Translations under genes and position numbers: made by a program | From: Calliopsis andreniformis | Lineage: Eukaryota; Arthropoda; Insecta; Hymenoptera; Andrenidae | Assembly (NCBI RefSeq): GCF_051401765.1 | Contig: NW_027480548.1 | Location: 186,001 to 250,000, forward strand | DNA: 64,000 nucleotides | Direction: 5' to 3' | Shown here: positions 52,466 to 64,000 of the stretch, one piece after another | Numbering within the stretch: the stretch's first letter is position 1 | Layout of the letters: each line of letters begins with the position of its first letter | The notes under the pieces: model-generated | What the model saw: only the letters and a program-made list of their open reading frames with translations | Database searches by the model: none | Told to the model about the DNA's origin: nothing

Positions 52466-54783
52466 GAGGATTGAATATTGAGTATTGAGGATTGAAGATT
52501 AAGGATTGAGGATTGAGGATTGAGGATTGATAATGAGGGCTGAGGTTTGAGGATTGAGGTTTGATGACTGTGGACTGAGGATTGAGGGTTGAGAATTGGG
52601 GATTGAGGATTAAGGATTGAAGATTGAGGATTGGGTATTGAGGATTGAAGAATGAGGATTGAGGATTGAGGATTGAGGATTGAGGATTGAAGATTGAGGA
52701 TTGGGTATTGAGGATTGAAGAATGAGGATTGAGGATTGAGGATTGAGGATTGAGGATTGAAGATTGACGATCGAGGATTGAGAATTGAGGATTGAGTATT
52801 GAGGATTGAGGATTGAAGATTGAGTATTGAGGATTGAAGGTTGAGGATTGTGGATTGAGGATTGAGGATTGAGGATTGAAAATTGAGGATTGGGGACTGA
52901 GTGTTGAGGGTTGAATGATGAGAATTGATGTTTGTGGATAGAGATTTGAAGATTGCAGATTGAGTATTGAGTATTGAAAACTGTGAATTGATGATATTCT
53001 ATTGAGGATTGAGGATTGACAACTGATTGTTGAGGACTGAGGGCTGAAGCTTGAGGATTCTGGATTGAGGATTCAGGATTGAGGTTTGAGGAGAGAGGAC
53101 TGAGGGTTGAGGATTGAGGATTGAGAATTGAGGATGGAGAATTTAGGATTGAAGATTGAGGATTGGCTGTTGAGGATTGAACATTGAGGATTGAGGATTG
53201 AGGATTGAGGATTGAGGATTGAAGGTTGAATATTGATGAATGAAGATTGAGGATTGAGGATTGAGGGTTGTGGATTGAGAACGAGGACTGAGGGTTGAGT
53301 GTTGATGCCTGAGGTCTGAGGATTGAGGATTGAGGATTGCGTACTGAGGATTGAGGATTGAGGATTGAAGATTGAGGATTGGGTATTGAGGAATGAAGAA
53401 TGAGGATTGAAGAATGAAGATTGGGGATTGAGTATTGAGGATTGAGGATTGAATATTGAGTATTGAGGATTGAATATTGAGGATTGAGGATTGAGGATTG
53501 AGGATTGAGGATTGAAGATTGAGTATTGAGGAATGAAGATTGAGGATTGAGGATTGAGGATTGAGGATTGAGTATTGAGGATTGACGATTGAAGATTGAG
53601 GATTGAGGATTGAGGGTTGAGGATTGAGGGTTGAGGATTGAGGACGAGGACTGAGGGTTGAATATTTATGTTTGAGGTCTGAGGATTGAGGATTGAGGAT
53701 TGTGAATTGAGGATTGAGGGTTGAGGATTGAAGATTGAGGATTGGGTATTGAGGATTGAGGATTGAGGATTGAAGATTGAGGATAGGGTATTGAGGATTG
53801 AAGAATGATGATTGAGGATTGAGGATTGAGGATTGAGGATTGAATATTGAGTATTGAGGATTGAAGATCGACTATTGAGGATTGCGAATTGAGGATTGAG
53901 GGTTGGGGATTGAGGATTGAAGATTGAGTATTGAGGATTGAAGGTTGAGGATTGTGGATTGAGGATTGAGGATTGAGGCTTGAATATTGTGGATTGGGGA
54001 CTGATTGTTGAGGGTTAAGTGATGAGAATTGATGTTTGTGGATAGAGATTTGAAGATTGCAGGTTGAGTATTGAGTATTGAAAACTGTGAAATCATGGTA
54101 TTCTATTGAGGATTGAGGATGGACCACTGACTGTTGAGGACTGAGGGCTGAAGATTGAGGATTCAGGATTGAGGATTGAGGATTGAGGATTGAGGATTGA
54201 GGATTGAGGATTGAAGACTGAGGATCGGGTATTGATGATTGAACATTGAGGATTGAGGATTGAGGATTGAGGACTGAGGATTGAGGATTGAAGTTTGAAT
54301 ATTGATGAATGACGATTGAGGATTGAGGATTGAAGGTCGTGGATTGAGGACGAGGACTGAGGGTTGAGTATTGATACTTGAGGCCTGAGGATTGAGGATT
54401 GAGGATTGCGAATTGAGGATTGAGGATTTAAGATTAAGGATTGGGTATTGAGGATTGAAGATTGAGCATTGAGGATTGAGGACAGAGGATTGAGGATTGG
54501 AGATTGAGTATTGAGGATTGAGGATTGACGATTGAGGATTGAGGATTGAGGATTGAGGATAGAGGATTGAGGATTGAGGATTGAAGATTGAGTATTGAGG
54601 ATTGAAGATTGAGGATTGAGGATTGAGGATTCAGGATTGAGGATTGAAGATTGAGTACTGAAGATTGAAGATTGAGGATTGAGGATTGAGGATTGAGGAT
54701 TGAGGATTGAGGATTGAAGATTGAGTATTGAGGATTGAAGATTGAGAATTGAGGATTGAGGATTGAACATTGAGGACTGAATG
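52466..54783 (+). repeat. Variable region between mosaic blocks
   Basis: Contains pieces related to 49850-50150 (near 52750-53050), to 36650-37100 (near 53100-53520), and to the GATACTTGAGGCCTGAGG tag region of 42.8 and 44.7 kb (near 54210-54530). Module A copies lie near 52980 and 54080. The latter has GAAATCATGGTATTCTATTG, as does the copy near 44420. No gene is seen. Confidence 0.6.
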
Positions 54784-56176
54784 TTGAGGGTTGAGTGATG
54801 AGAATTGATGTTTGTGGATAGAGATTTGAAGATTGCAGATTGAGTATTGAGTATTGAAAACTGTGAATTGAGGATATTGTATTGAGGATTCAGGATTGGC
54901 AACTGATTGTTGAGGACTTAGGGCTGAAGATTGAGGATTCAGGATTGAGGATTCAGGATTGAGGTTTGAGGTCTGAGGATTGAGGATTGAGGATTGAGGA
55001 TTGAGGATTGAGGTTTGAAGACTGAGGATTGGGTATTGAGGATTGAACATTGAGGATTGCGTGTTGAGGATTGAGGATTGAGTATTGAGGATTGAAGGTT
55101 GACTGTTAATGATTGATGATTGAGGATTGAGGATTGAGTGTTGTGGATTGAGGACGAGGTCTGAGGGTTGAGTATTGATGTTTGATGTCTGAGGATTGAA
55201 TATTGAGGATTAAGGATTGAGGATCGGGGATTGAGGATCTGGGATTGGAGATTGTTTATTGAGGACTGAAGATTGAGGATTGAGGATTGAGGATTGAGAA
55301 TTGAGAATTGAGGGTGAGTACTGAGTGTTGAGGATTGATGTTTGAGGAACGAGGATTGAGGATTGAGGATTGAGGACTGAGGATTGACGATTGAGTATTG
55401 ACGGTTGAGGATTGATTACTGAGGATTGAGGATTGAGGATTGAGGATTGAGGATTGAGGATTGAGTATTGAGGATTGAAGATTCAGTATTGACGATTGAA
55501 GATTGAGAATTGAGGATTGAGGATTGAACATTGAGGACTGAGCGTTCAGGGTTGAGTGATGAGAATTGATGTTTCTGGATAGAGATTTGAACATTGCAGA
55601 TTGAGTATTGAGTATTGAAAACTGTGAATTGAGTATATTCTATTGAGGATTGAGGATTGACAACTGATTGTTGAGGACTGAGGGCTGAAGATTGAGGGTT
55701 CCGGATTGAGGATTCAGAATTGAAATTTGAGGACTGAGCATTGAGGATTGAAGATTGAGTATTGAGGATTGAAGATTGAGAATTGAGGATTGAGGATTGA
55801 GGATTGAGGATTGAGGACTGAGGATTGACGATTGTGTATTGAAGGTTGAGGATTGATTACTGAGGATTGAGGATTGAGGATTGAGGATTGAGGATTGAGG
55901 ATTGAGGATTGAAGATTCAGTATTGACGATTGAAGATTGAGAATTGAGTATTGAGGATTGAACATTGAGGACTGAGCGTTCAGTGTTGAGTGATGAGAAT
56001 TGATGTTTCTGGATAGAGATTTGAAGATTGCAGATTGAGTATTGAGTATTGAAAACTGTGGATTGAGTATATTCTATTGGGGATTGAGGATTGACAACTG
56101 ATTGTTGAGGACTGAGGGCTGAGGATTGAGGATGCAGGATTGAGGATTCAGAATTGAGATTTGAGGACTGAGGATT
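54784..56176 (+). repeat. 1.4-kb block (offset 3,718)
   Basis: Matches 51066-52465 with a 7-bp length difference. It includes GGATCTGGGATTGGAGATTG near 55236, GTTTCTGGATAGAG (a T-to-C variant of GTTTGTGGATAG) in module A near 55575, and AACTGTGGATTGAG near 56056. Confidence 0.75.
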
Positions 56177-57216
56177 GAGGATTGAGGATTGAGGATTGCG
56201 AATTGAGGATTGAGGATTTAAGATTGAGGATTGGGTATTGAGGATTGAAGATTGAGCATTGAGGATTGAGGACAGAGGATTGAGGATTGGAGATTGAGTA
56301 TTCAGGATTGAAGATTGACGATTGAGTATTGAGGACTGAGGATTGAGGATAGAGGATTGAGGATTGAGGATTGAAGATTGAGTATTGAGGATTGAAGATT
56401 GAGAATTGAGGATTGAGGATTGAACATTGAGGACTGAGTGTTGAGGGTTGAGTGATGAGAATTGATGTATGTGGATAGAGATTTGAAGATTGCAGATTGA
56501 GTATTGAGTATTGAAAACTGTGAATTGAGTATATTCTATTGAGGATTGAGGATTGACAACTGATTGTTGAGGACTGAGGGCTGAAGATTGTGGGTTCCGG
56601 ATTGAGGATTCAGAATTGAAATTTGAGGACTGAGCATTGAGGATTGAAGATTGAGTATTGAGGATTGAAGATTGAGAAATGAGGATTGAGGATTGAGGAT
56701 TGAGGATGAGGGCTGAGGGTTGAGGATTGAGGTTTGAGGACCGAGGACTGAGGATTGAGGATTGAGAATTGAGGATTGAGGATTGAGGGTTGAATTCTGA
56801 GGATTGGGTATTGAGGATTGAAGAATGAGGATTGAGGATTGAGGATTGAGGATTGAGGATTGAAGATTGAGAATTGAGGATTGAAGATTGACGATCGAGG
56901 ATTGAGAATTGAGGATTGAGTATTGAGGATTGAGGATTGAAGATTGAGTATTGAGGATTGAAGGTTGAGGATTGTGGATTGAGGATTGAGGATTGAGGAT
57001 TGAAAATTGAGGACTGGGGACTGAATGTTGAGGGTTGAATGATGAGAATTGATGTTTGTGGATAGAGATTTGAGGATTGCAGATTCAGTATTGAGTATTG
57101 AAAACTGTGAAATGATGATATTCTATTGAGGATTGAGGATTGACAACTGATTGTTGAGGACTGAGGGCAGAAGCTTGAGGATTCTGGATTGAGGATTCAG
57201 GATTGAGGTTTGAGGA
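55379..57216 (+). repeat. 1.84-kb block, second copy
   Basis: Second copy of 48388-50225, overlapping the right part of the 54784-56176 block. Its end switches to GGAGAGAGGACTGAGG where the first copy has GGACCGAGGACTGAGG. The change falls immediately after module A plus GATTCTGG. Confidence 0.75.
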
Positions 57217-57587
57217 GAGAGGACTGAGGATTGAGGATTGAGGATTGAAGATTGAGAATTGAGGATTGAGGATTGAGGATTGAGGATGAGGGCTGAGGGT
57301 TGAGGATTGAGGTTTGAGGACCGAGGACTGAGGATTGAGGATTGAGAATTGAGGATTGAGGATTGAGGGTTTGAAGACTGAGGATTGGGTATTGAGGATT
57401 GAAGAATGAGGATTGAGGATTGAGGATTGAGGATTGAGGATTGAAGATTGAGAATTGAGGATTGAAGATTGACGATCGAGGATTGAGAATTGAGGATTGA
57501 GTATTGAGGATTGAGGATTGAAGATTGAGTATTGAGGATTGAAGGTTGAGGATTGTGGATTGAGGATTGAGGATTGAGGATTGAAAA

Positions 57588-60500
57588 TTGAGGATTGAGG
57601 ATTGAGGACGAGGACTGAGGGCTGAGTATTGATGTTTCAGGTCTGAGGATTGAGGATTGAGGATTGAGAATTAAGGATTGAGGATTGAGGATTGAGGATT
57701 GAGGATTGAGGATTGAGGATTGAGGATTGAGGATTGAAGATTGAGGATTGAGGATTGATGATTAAAGATTGAGTATTGAGGATTGAAGATTGAGGATTGA
57801 TGATTGAGGATTGAGGACAGAGGATTGAGGATTGAGGATTGAGGATTGAGGATTGAGTATTGAAGATTGAGAATTGATGATTGAGGATTGAGTATTGAGT
57901 ATTGAAGACTGACGATTGAGGATTGTGGATTGAAGACTGAGGATTGAACATTGAGGACTGAGTGTTAAGGGTTGAGTGATGAGAATTGATGCTTGTGGAT
58001 AGAGGTTTGAGGATTGCAGATTGAGTATTGAGTATTGAAAGCTGTGAATTTAGGATATTCTATTGAGGATTCAGGATTGTCAACTGATTGTTGAGTACTG
58101 AGAGCTGAAGATTGGGGATTCAGGATTGAGGATTCAGAATTGAGGTTTGAGGACTGAGGTTTGAGGACTGAAGATTGATTATTGAGGATTGAAGATTGAG
58201 GATTGAGGATTGAGGATTGAGGATTGAGGATTGAGGATGAGAGCTGTGCGTTGAGGATTGAGGTTTGAGGGCTGAGGACTGAGGAATGAGGATTGAGAAT
58301 TGGGGATTGAGGATTGAGTATTGAAGATTGAGGATTGGGTATTGAGGATTGAAGGATGAGGCTTGAGGATTGAGGATTCAGGATTGAGGATTGAAGATTG
58401 AGTATTGAGGTTTGAAGACTGACGATTGAGGGTAGAGGATTGAGGATTGAGGATTGAGGATTGATGATTGAGTATTGAGGACTGAAGATTGAGGTTTGAG
58501 GTTTGAGGATTGAGGATTGAGGATTGAGGATTGAAGATTGAGGATTGGGGACTGAGTGTTGAGGGTTGAGTTATGAGAATTGATGTTTGTGGATAGATAT
58601 TTGAAGATTGCAGATTGAGCATTGAGTATTGAAAACTGTGAATTGATGATATCCTATTGAGGATTGAGAATTGACAACTGATTGTTGAGGACTGAGGGCT
58701 GAAGATTGAGGATTCAGGATTGGGAATTCAGAATTGATGATTGAGGACTGAGGACTGAGGGTTGAAGATAGAGTATTGATGATTGAAGATTGAGGATTAA
58801 GGATTGAGGATTGGGGATTGAGGATCTAGGACTGAAAATTGATTATTGAGGGTTGAAGATTGGGGATTGAGGATTGAGGATTGAGAATTGAGAAATGAGG
58901 ATAAGGACTGAGGGTTGAGGGTTGAGGTTTGAGGAATGAGGATTGAGGATTGAGGATTGAAAATTGAGGATTGGGTACTGAGGATTGAACATTGAGGATT
59001 GAGGATTGAGGATCGAGGATTGAGGATTGAGGATTGAAGATTGAATATTGATGATTGTAGATTGAGGATTGAGGATTGAGTGTTGTGGATTGAGGACGAG
59101 GACTGAGGGATGAGTATTGATGTTTGAGGTCTGAGGATTGAGGATTGAGGATTGAGATTTGAGGATTGATGATTGAGGATTGAAGATTGAGGATTGGGTA
59201 TTGAGGATTGAAGAATGAGGACTGAGGATTTAGGATTGAGGATTGAGGATTGAAGATTGAGTATTGAGGGCTGAAGATTGAGGATTGAGTACTGAGGATT
59301 GAGGATTGAGGATTGAGGATTGAGGATTGAGGATTGAGGATTGATGATTGAAGGTTGAGGATTGAGGATTGATGATTAAAGATTGAGTATTGAGGATTGA
59401 AGATTGAGGATTGATGATTGAGGATTGAGGATTGAGGATTGAGGATTGAGCATTGAGGATTGTGGATTGAGTATTGAAGATTGAGGATTGATGACTGAGG
59501 ATTGAGGATTGAGGATTGAGGATTGAGTATTGAGGACTGAGGATTGAAGATTGAGGATTGAGGATTCAGGATTAAAGATTGAGTATTGAGGACTGAAGGT
59601 TGAGGATTGAGGATTGAGGATTGAACATTGAGGACTGAGTGTTGAGGGTTGAGTGATGAGAATTGGTTTGTGGATAGAGATTTGAAGATTCCAGATTGAG
59701 TATTGTGTATAGAAAACTGTGAATTGAGGATATTCTATTGAGGATTTAGGATTGTCACCTGATTGTTGAGGACTGAGGGCTGAAGATTGAGGATTCAGGA
59801 TTGAGGAATCAGGTTTGAGGTTTGCGTACTGAGGATTGAGGATTGATGATTGAGGATTGAGGATTGAGGATTGAGGATCGAGGAATGAAGACTGAGGATT
59901 GGGTATTGCGGATTGAACATTGAGGATTGAGGATTGAGGATTGAGGATTGAGGACTGAAGATTGAATATTGATGATTGAAGATTGAGGATTGAGGAATGA
60001 TGGTTGTGGATTGAGGACGAGGACTGGTGGTTGAGTATTGCTGTTTGAGGTCTGAGGATTGAGGATTGAGGATTGAGAATTGAGGATTGAGGATTGAGGA
60101 TTGAGGATTGAAGATTGAGAATTGGGTGTTGAGGATTGAAGAATGAGGATTGAGGATTGAGGATTGAGGATTGAGGATTGAAGACTGAGTATTGAGGATT
60201 GAGTATTGAGTATTGAAGGTCTAGGGTTGACGATTGAGGATTGAGGATTGAGGATTGAGGATTGAGGATTGAGGATTGAAGATTGAGGATTGGGTATTGC
60301 GGAATGAACATTGAGGATTGAGGATTGAGGATTGAGGATTGAGGATTGAGGATTGAGGATTGATGATTGAAGGTTGAGGATTGAGGATTGATGATTAAAG
60401 ATTGAGTATTGAGGATTGAAGATTGAGGATTGATGATTGAGGATTGAGGATTGAGGATTGAGGATTGAGCATTGAGGATTGTGGATTGAGTATTGAAGAT

Positions 60501-63500
60501 TGAGGATTGATGACTGAGGATTGAGGATTGAGGATTGAGGATTGAGTATTGAGGACTGAGGATTGAAGATTGAGGATTGAGGATTCAGGATTAAAGATTG
60601 AGTATTGAGGACTGAAGGTTGAGGATTGAGGATTGAGGATTGAACATTGAGGACTGAGTGTTGAGGGTTGAGTGATGAGAATTGGTTTGTGGATAGAGAT
60701 TTGAAGATTCCAGATTGAGTATTGTGTATAGAAAACTGTGAATTGAGGATATTCTATTGAGGATTTAGGATTGTCACCTGATTGTTGAGGACTGAGGGCT
60801 GAAGATTGAGGATTCAGGATTGAGGAATCAGGTTTGAGGTTTGCGTACTGAGGATTGAGGATTGATGATTGAGGATTGAGGATTGAGGATTGAGGATCGA
60901 GGAATGAAGACTGAGGATTGGGTATTGCGGATTGAACATTGAGGATTGAGGATTGAGGATTGAGGATTGAGGACTGAAGATTGAATATTGATGATTGAAG
61001 ATTGAGGATTGAGGAATGATGGTTGTGGACTGAGGACGAGGACTGGTGGTTGAGTATTGCTGTTTGAGGTCTGAGGATTGAGGATTGAGGATTGAGAATT
61101 GAGGATTGAGGATTGAGGATTGAGGATTGAAGATTGAGAATTGGGTGTTGAGGATTGAAGAATGAGGATTGAGGATTGAGGATTGAGGATTGAGGATTGA
61201 AGACTGAGTATTGAGGATTGAGTATTGAGTATTGAAGGTCTAGGGTTGACGATTGAGGATTGAGGATTGAGAATTGAGGATTGAGGATTGAGGATTGAAG
61301 ATTGAGGATTGGGTATTGCGGAATGAACATTGAGGATTGAGGATTGAGGATTGAGGATTGAGGATTGAGGATTGAGGATTGATGATTGAAGGTTGAGGAT
61401 TGAGGATTGATGATTAAAGATTGAGTATTGAGGATTGAAGATTGAGGATTGATGATTGAGGATTGAGGATTGAGGATTGAGGATTGAGCATTGAGGATTG
61501 TGGATTGAGTATTGAAGATTGAGGATTGATGACTGAGGATTGAGGATTGAGGATTGAGGATTGAGTATTGAGGACTGAGGATTGAAGATTGAGGATTGAG
61601 GATTCAGGATTAAAGATTGAGTATTGAGGACTGAAGGTTGAGGATTGAGGATTGAGGATTGAACATTGAGGACTGAGTGTTGAGGGTTGAGTGATGAGAA
61701 TTGGTTTGTGGATAGAGATTTGAAGATTCCAGATTGAGTATTGTGTATAGAAAACTGTGAATTGAGGATATTCTATTGAGGATTTAGGATTGTCACCTGA
61801 TTGTTGAGGACTGAGGGCTGAAGATTGAGGATTCAGGATTGAGGAATCAGGTTTGAGGTTTGCGTACTGAGGATTGAGGATTGATGATTGAGGATTGAGG
61901 ATTGAGGATTGAGGATCGAGGAATGAAGACTGAGGATTGGGTATTGCGGATTGAACATTGAGGATTGAGGATTGAGGATTGAGGATTGAGGACTGAAGAT
62001 TGAATATTAATGATTGAAGATTGAGGATTGAGGAATGATGGTTGTGGATTGAGGACGAGGACTGGTGGTTGAGTATTGCTGTTTGAGGTCTGAGGATTGA
62101 GGATTGAGGATTGAGAATTGAGGATTGAGGATTGAGGATTGAGGATTGAAGATTGAGGATTGGGTGTTGAGGATTGAAGAATGAGGATTGAGGATTGAGG
62201 ATTGAGGATTGAGGATTGAGGATTGAAGATTGAGGATTGGGTATTGCGGAATGAACATTGCGGATTGAGGATTGGGGATTTAGGATTGAGGATTGAGGAC
62301 TGAAGATTAAATATTGATGATTGAAGATTGAGGATTGAGGATTGATGGTTGTGGATTGAGGACGAGGACTGAGGGTTCAGTATTGCTGTTTGAAGTCTGA
62401 GGATTGAGGGTTGAGGATTGAGAATTGAGGAATGAGGATTGAGGATTGAAGATTGAGGATTGGGTATTGAGGATTGAAGAATGAGGATTGAGGATTGAGG
62501 GTTGAGGATTGAGGATTGAGTATTGAAGGTTCAGTATTGAGGATTGAAGATTGAGAATTGAGGATTGAGAATTGAACATTGTGGACTGAGTGTTGAGGGT
62601 TGAGTGATGAGTATTGATGTTTGTGGATAGAGATTTGAAGATTGCAGATTGAGTATTGAGTATTGAAAACTGTGAATTGAGTATCTTCTATTGAGGATTG
62701 GGGATTGACAACTGATTGTTGAGGACTTAGGGCTGAAGATTGAGGGTTCCAGATTGAGGATTCAGAATTGAAATTTGAGGACTGAGCATTGAGGTTTGAA
62801 GATTGAGTATTGAGGATTGAAGATTGAGAATTGAGGATTGAGGATTGAGGATTGAGGATGAGAACTGAGGGTTGAGGATAGAGGTTTGAGGACTGAGGAC
62901 TGACGATTGAGGATTGAGAATTGAGGATTGAGGATTGAGGGTTGAAGATTGAGGATTGGGTATTGAGGATTGAAGAATGAGGATTGAGGATTGAGGATTG
63001 AGGATTGAGGATTGGGTATTGCTCAATGAACATTGAGGATTGAGGATTGAGGATTTAGGATTGAGGATTGAGGACTGAAGATTAAATATTGATGATTGAA
63101 GATTGAGGATTGAGGATTGATGGTTGTGGATTGAGGACGAGGACTGAGGGTTCAGTATTGCTGTTTGAAGTCTGCGGATTGAGGGTTGAGGATTGAGAAT
63201 TGAGGAATGAGGATTGAGGATTGAAGATTGAGGATTGGGTATTGAGGATTGAAGAATGAGGATTCAGGATTGAGGTTTCAGGACTGAGGATTGAGGGTTG
63301 AGGATTGGGGATTGAGGATTGAGGATTGAGGATTGAAGATTGAGGATTGGGTATTGAGGATTGAACATTGAGGATTGAGGATTGAGTATTGAAGATTGAG
63401 GATCGAGGACTGAGTGTTGTGGATTGAGGACGATGACTGAGGGTTGAGTATTGATGTTTGAGGTCTGAGGATTGAGGATTGAGGATTGAGAATTGAGGAT

Positions 63501-64000
63501 TGAGGATTGAGGATTGAAGATTCAGGATTGGGTGTTGAGGACTGAAGAATGAGGATTGAGGATTGAGGATTGAGGGTTGAGGGTTGAAGATTGAGTATTG
63601 AGGATTGAAGATTGAGGATTGAGGATTGATGATTGAGGATTGAGGATTGAGGATTGAAGATTGAGGATTGGGTATTGCTCAATAAACATTGAGGATTGAG
63701 GATTGAGGATTTAGGATTGAGGATTGAGGACTGAAGATTAAATATCGATGATTGAAGACTGAGGATTGAGGATTGATGGTTGTGGATTGAGGACGAGGAC
63801 TGAGGGTTCAGTATTGCTGTTTGAAGACTGAGGATTGAGTTTTGAGGGTTGAGAATTGAGGATTGAGGATTGAGGATTGAAGATTGAGGATTGGGTATTG
63901 AGGATTGAAGAATGAGGATTGAGGATTGACGGTTGAGGATTGAGGATTGAAGACTGAGTGTTGAGGGTTGAGTGATGAGGATTGATGTTTGTGGATAGAG
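57588..64000 (+). repeat. Long-range duplication, second copy, open at the window end
   Basis: Matches 28858-35270 at a constant offset of 28,730 bp. The left junction is sharp: the sequence changes from GGATTGAAAATTGAGG (shared with the 45-50 kb blocks) to the AGGACGAGGACTGAGGGCTG series of 28871. The right end is not reached within the window. Confidence 0.88.
59298..62220 (+). repeat. 1,019-bp tandem repeat, second locus, three copies
   Basis: The same three-copy block as at 30568-33490, carried by the long-range duplication. Copies are about 59298-60316, 60317-61335 and 61336-62220. The copy-specific substitutions are kept in the same copies (GTGGACTGAGG near 61026, GAATATTAATG near 62005). 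The triplication therefore existed before the 28,730-bp event. Confidence 0.9.

Larger units (their letters stand above)
1..64000 (+). repeat. Heptanucleotide satellite array, unit GGATTGA (TCAATCC)
   Basis: Every part of the window reads as tandem 7-bp units of consensus GGATTGA. The ATTGA part is the most constant, and most variants change the first two bases (AGATTGA, GTATTGA, GAATTGA, TGATTGA, CGATTGA). Others change the TTG core (GGACTGA, GGTTTGA, GGGTTGA) or the end (GGATTCA). Uninterrupted canonical runs reach only about nine or ten units. A few units are 6 or 8 bp long and shift the phase. The consensus has no C on this strand, and no inverted segment was seen. No non-repeat sequence, RNA gene, mobile element or supported protein gene was found anywhere, so this entry also covers the gene-free stretches. 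This is most like satellite DNA of a eukaryotic heterochromatic region, but neither species nor chromosome location can be read from it. Confidence 0.97.

Noticed and set aside
1..64000. CRISPR array
   Set aside because: Units are contiguous 7-mers with no spacers of regular length. Module A spacing is irregular (about 0.4 to over 3 kb), and no cas-like gene is present.
1..64000. Telomeric repeat, because TTGAGGA differs from the plant-type TTTAGGG at two of seven positions and both are G-rich on one strand
   Set aside because: The array is heavily diverged and has higher-order structure, unlike an active telomere. TTTAGGG itself was noticed only in isolated places (for example near 46430). 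A distant subtelomeric origin is not excluded.
1..64000. Transposon or retroelement origin of module A
   Set aside because: The module stays in 7-bp heptamer register with its surroundings and shows no terminal repeats, target-site duplications or coding remnants. It is diverged satellite.
1..64000. Strong G-quadruplex array
   Set aside because: The canonical unit gives only GG doublets separated by five bases, and GGGG stretches are isolated. At best this allows weak two-layer structures.
1..64000. Forward-strand coding under a genetic code that reads TGA as an amino acid
   Set aside because: With TGA recoded the forward strand would also be open in all frames, but this is a property of the repeat. 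Variants with TAA and TAG (GGATTAAAG, GATTGTAGATTG) still interrupt it, and nothing else points to such an organism.
1..64000. tRNA, rRNA, promoter or terminator signals
   Set aside because: No cloverleaf, conserved rRNA segment or GC-rich hairpin was recognised. AT-rich bits such as GGATATTCTATTG in module A are explained by heptamer variation and have no gene downstream.

Overview
The whole 64-kb window is one gene-free satellite array. Its unit is the 7-bp heptamer GGATTGA on the given strand (TCAATCC on the other). It begins and ends inside the array, and I found no unique sequence, RNA gene, transposon or credible protein gene. Canonical units occur in runs of at most about nine or ten. 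Between them are variant heptamers (AGATTGA, GTATTGA, GAATTGA, GGACTGA, GGTTTGA, GGATTCA, TGATTGA, CGATTGA and others). The order of the variants is conserved between distant places, so it acts as a barcode from which the duplication history can be read.

The organism cannot be named from this. A heptamer array of more than 64 kb with higher-order repeat (HOR) structure suggests eukaryotic heterochromatin (pericentromeric, subtelomeric or a B/sex chromosome) assembled from long reads. Short heptamer tandem repeats also occur between genes in some bacteria, such as the STRR repeats of cyanobacteria, but this length would be exceptional there.

Layout: (1) 1-0.66 kb is another copy of material at 6.67-7.3 kb. 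(2) Superblock A, about 0.8-12.1 kb, contains a 510-bp tandem duplication. (3) About 2.1 kb of its right part is repeated at 12.15-14.26 kb. (4) 14.26-15.25 kb is a patchwork linker. (5) Superblock B, about 15.25-29.7 kb, is a second copy of A. It is enlarged by internal tandem duplications of 2,533, 761 and 1,908 bp and lacks 273-bp and 1,232-bp pieces. (6) 29.7-33.5 kb holds a linker and a three-fold 1,019-bp tandem repeat. (7) 33.5-57.6 kb is a mosaic of 0.5-1.9 kb blocks copied 1-10 kb apart. (8) 57.59-64.0 kb repeats 28.86-35.27 kb with an offset of exactly 28,730 bp and runs off the window end.

About 60 copies of a diverged marker module of some 160 bp, still in 7-bp register, punctuate the array about once per kb. 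Two related subtypes (B and C) occur only in the left 28.5 kb. All copies of everything lie in the same orientation, so the given strand is C-poor throughout. The reverse strand of a perfect array has no stop codon in any frame and encodes the same heptapeptide (SILNPQS, cyclically permuted) in all three, which explains the many long reverse-strand ORFs. They are by-products of the repeat, not genes.
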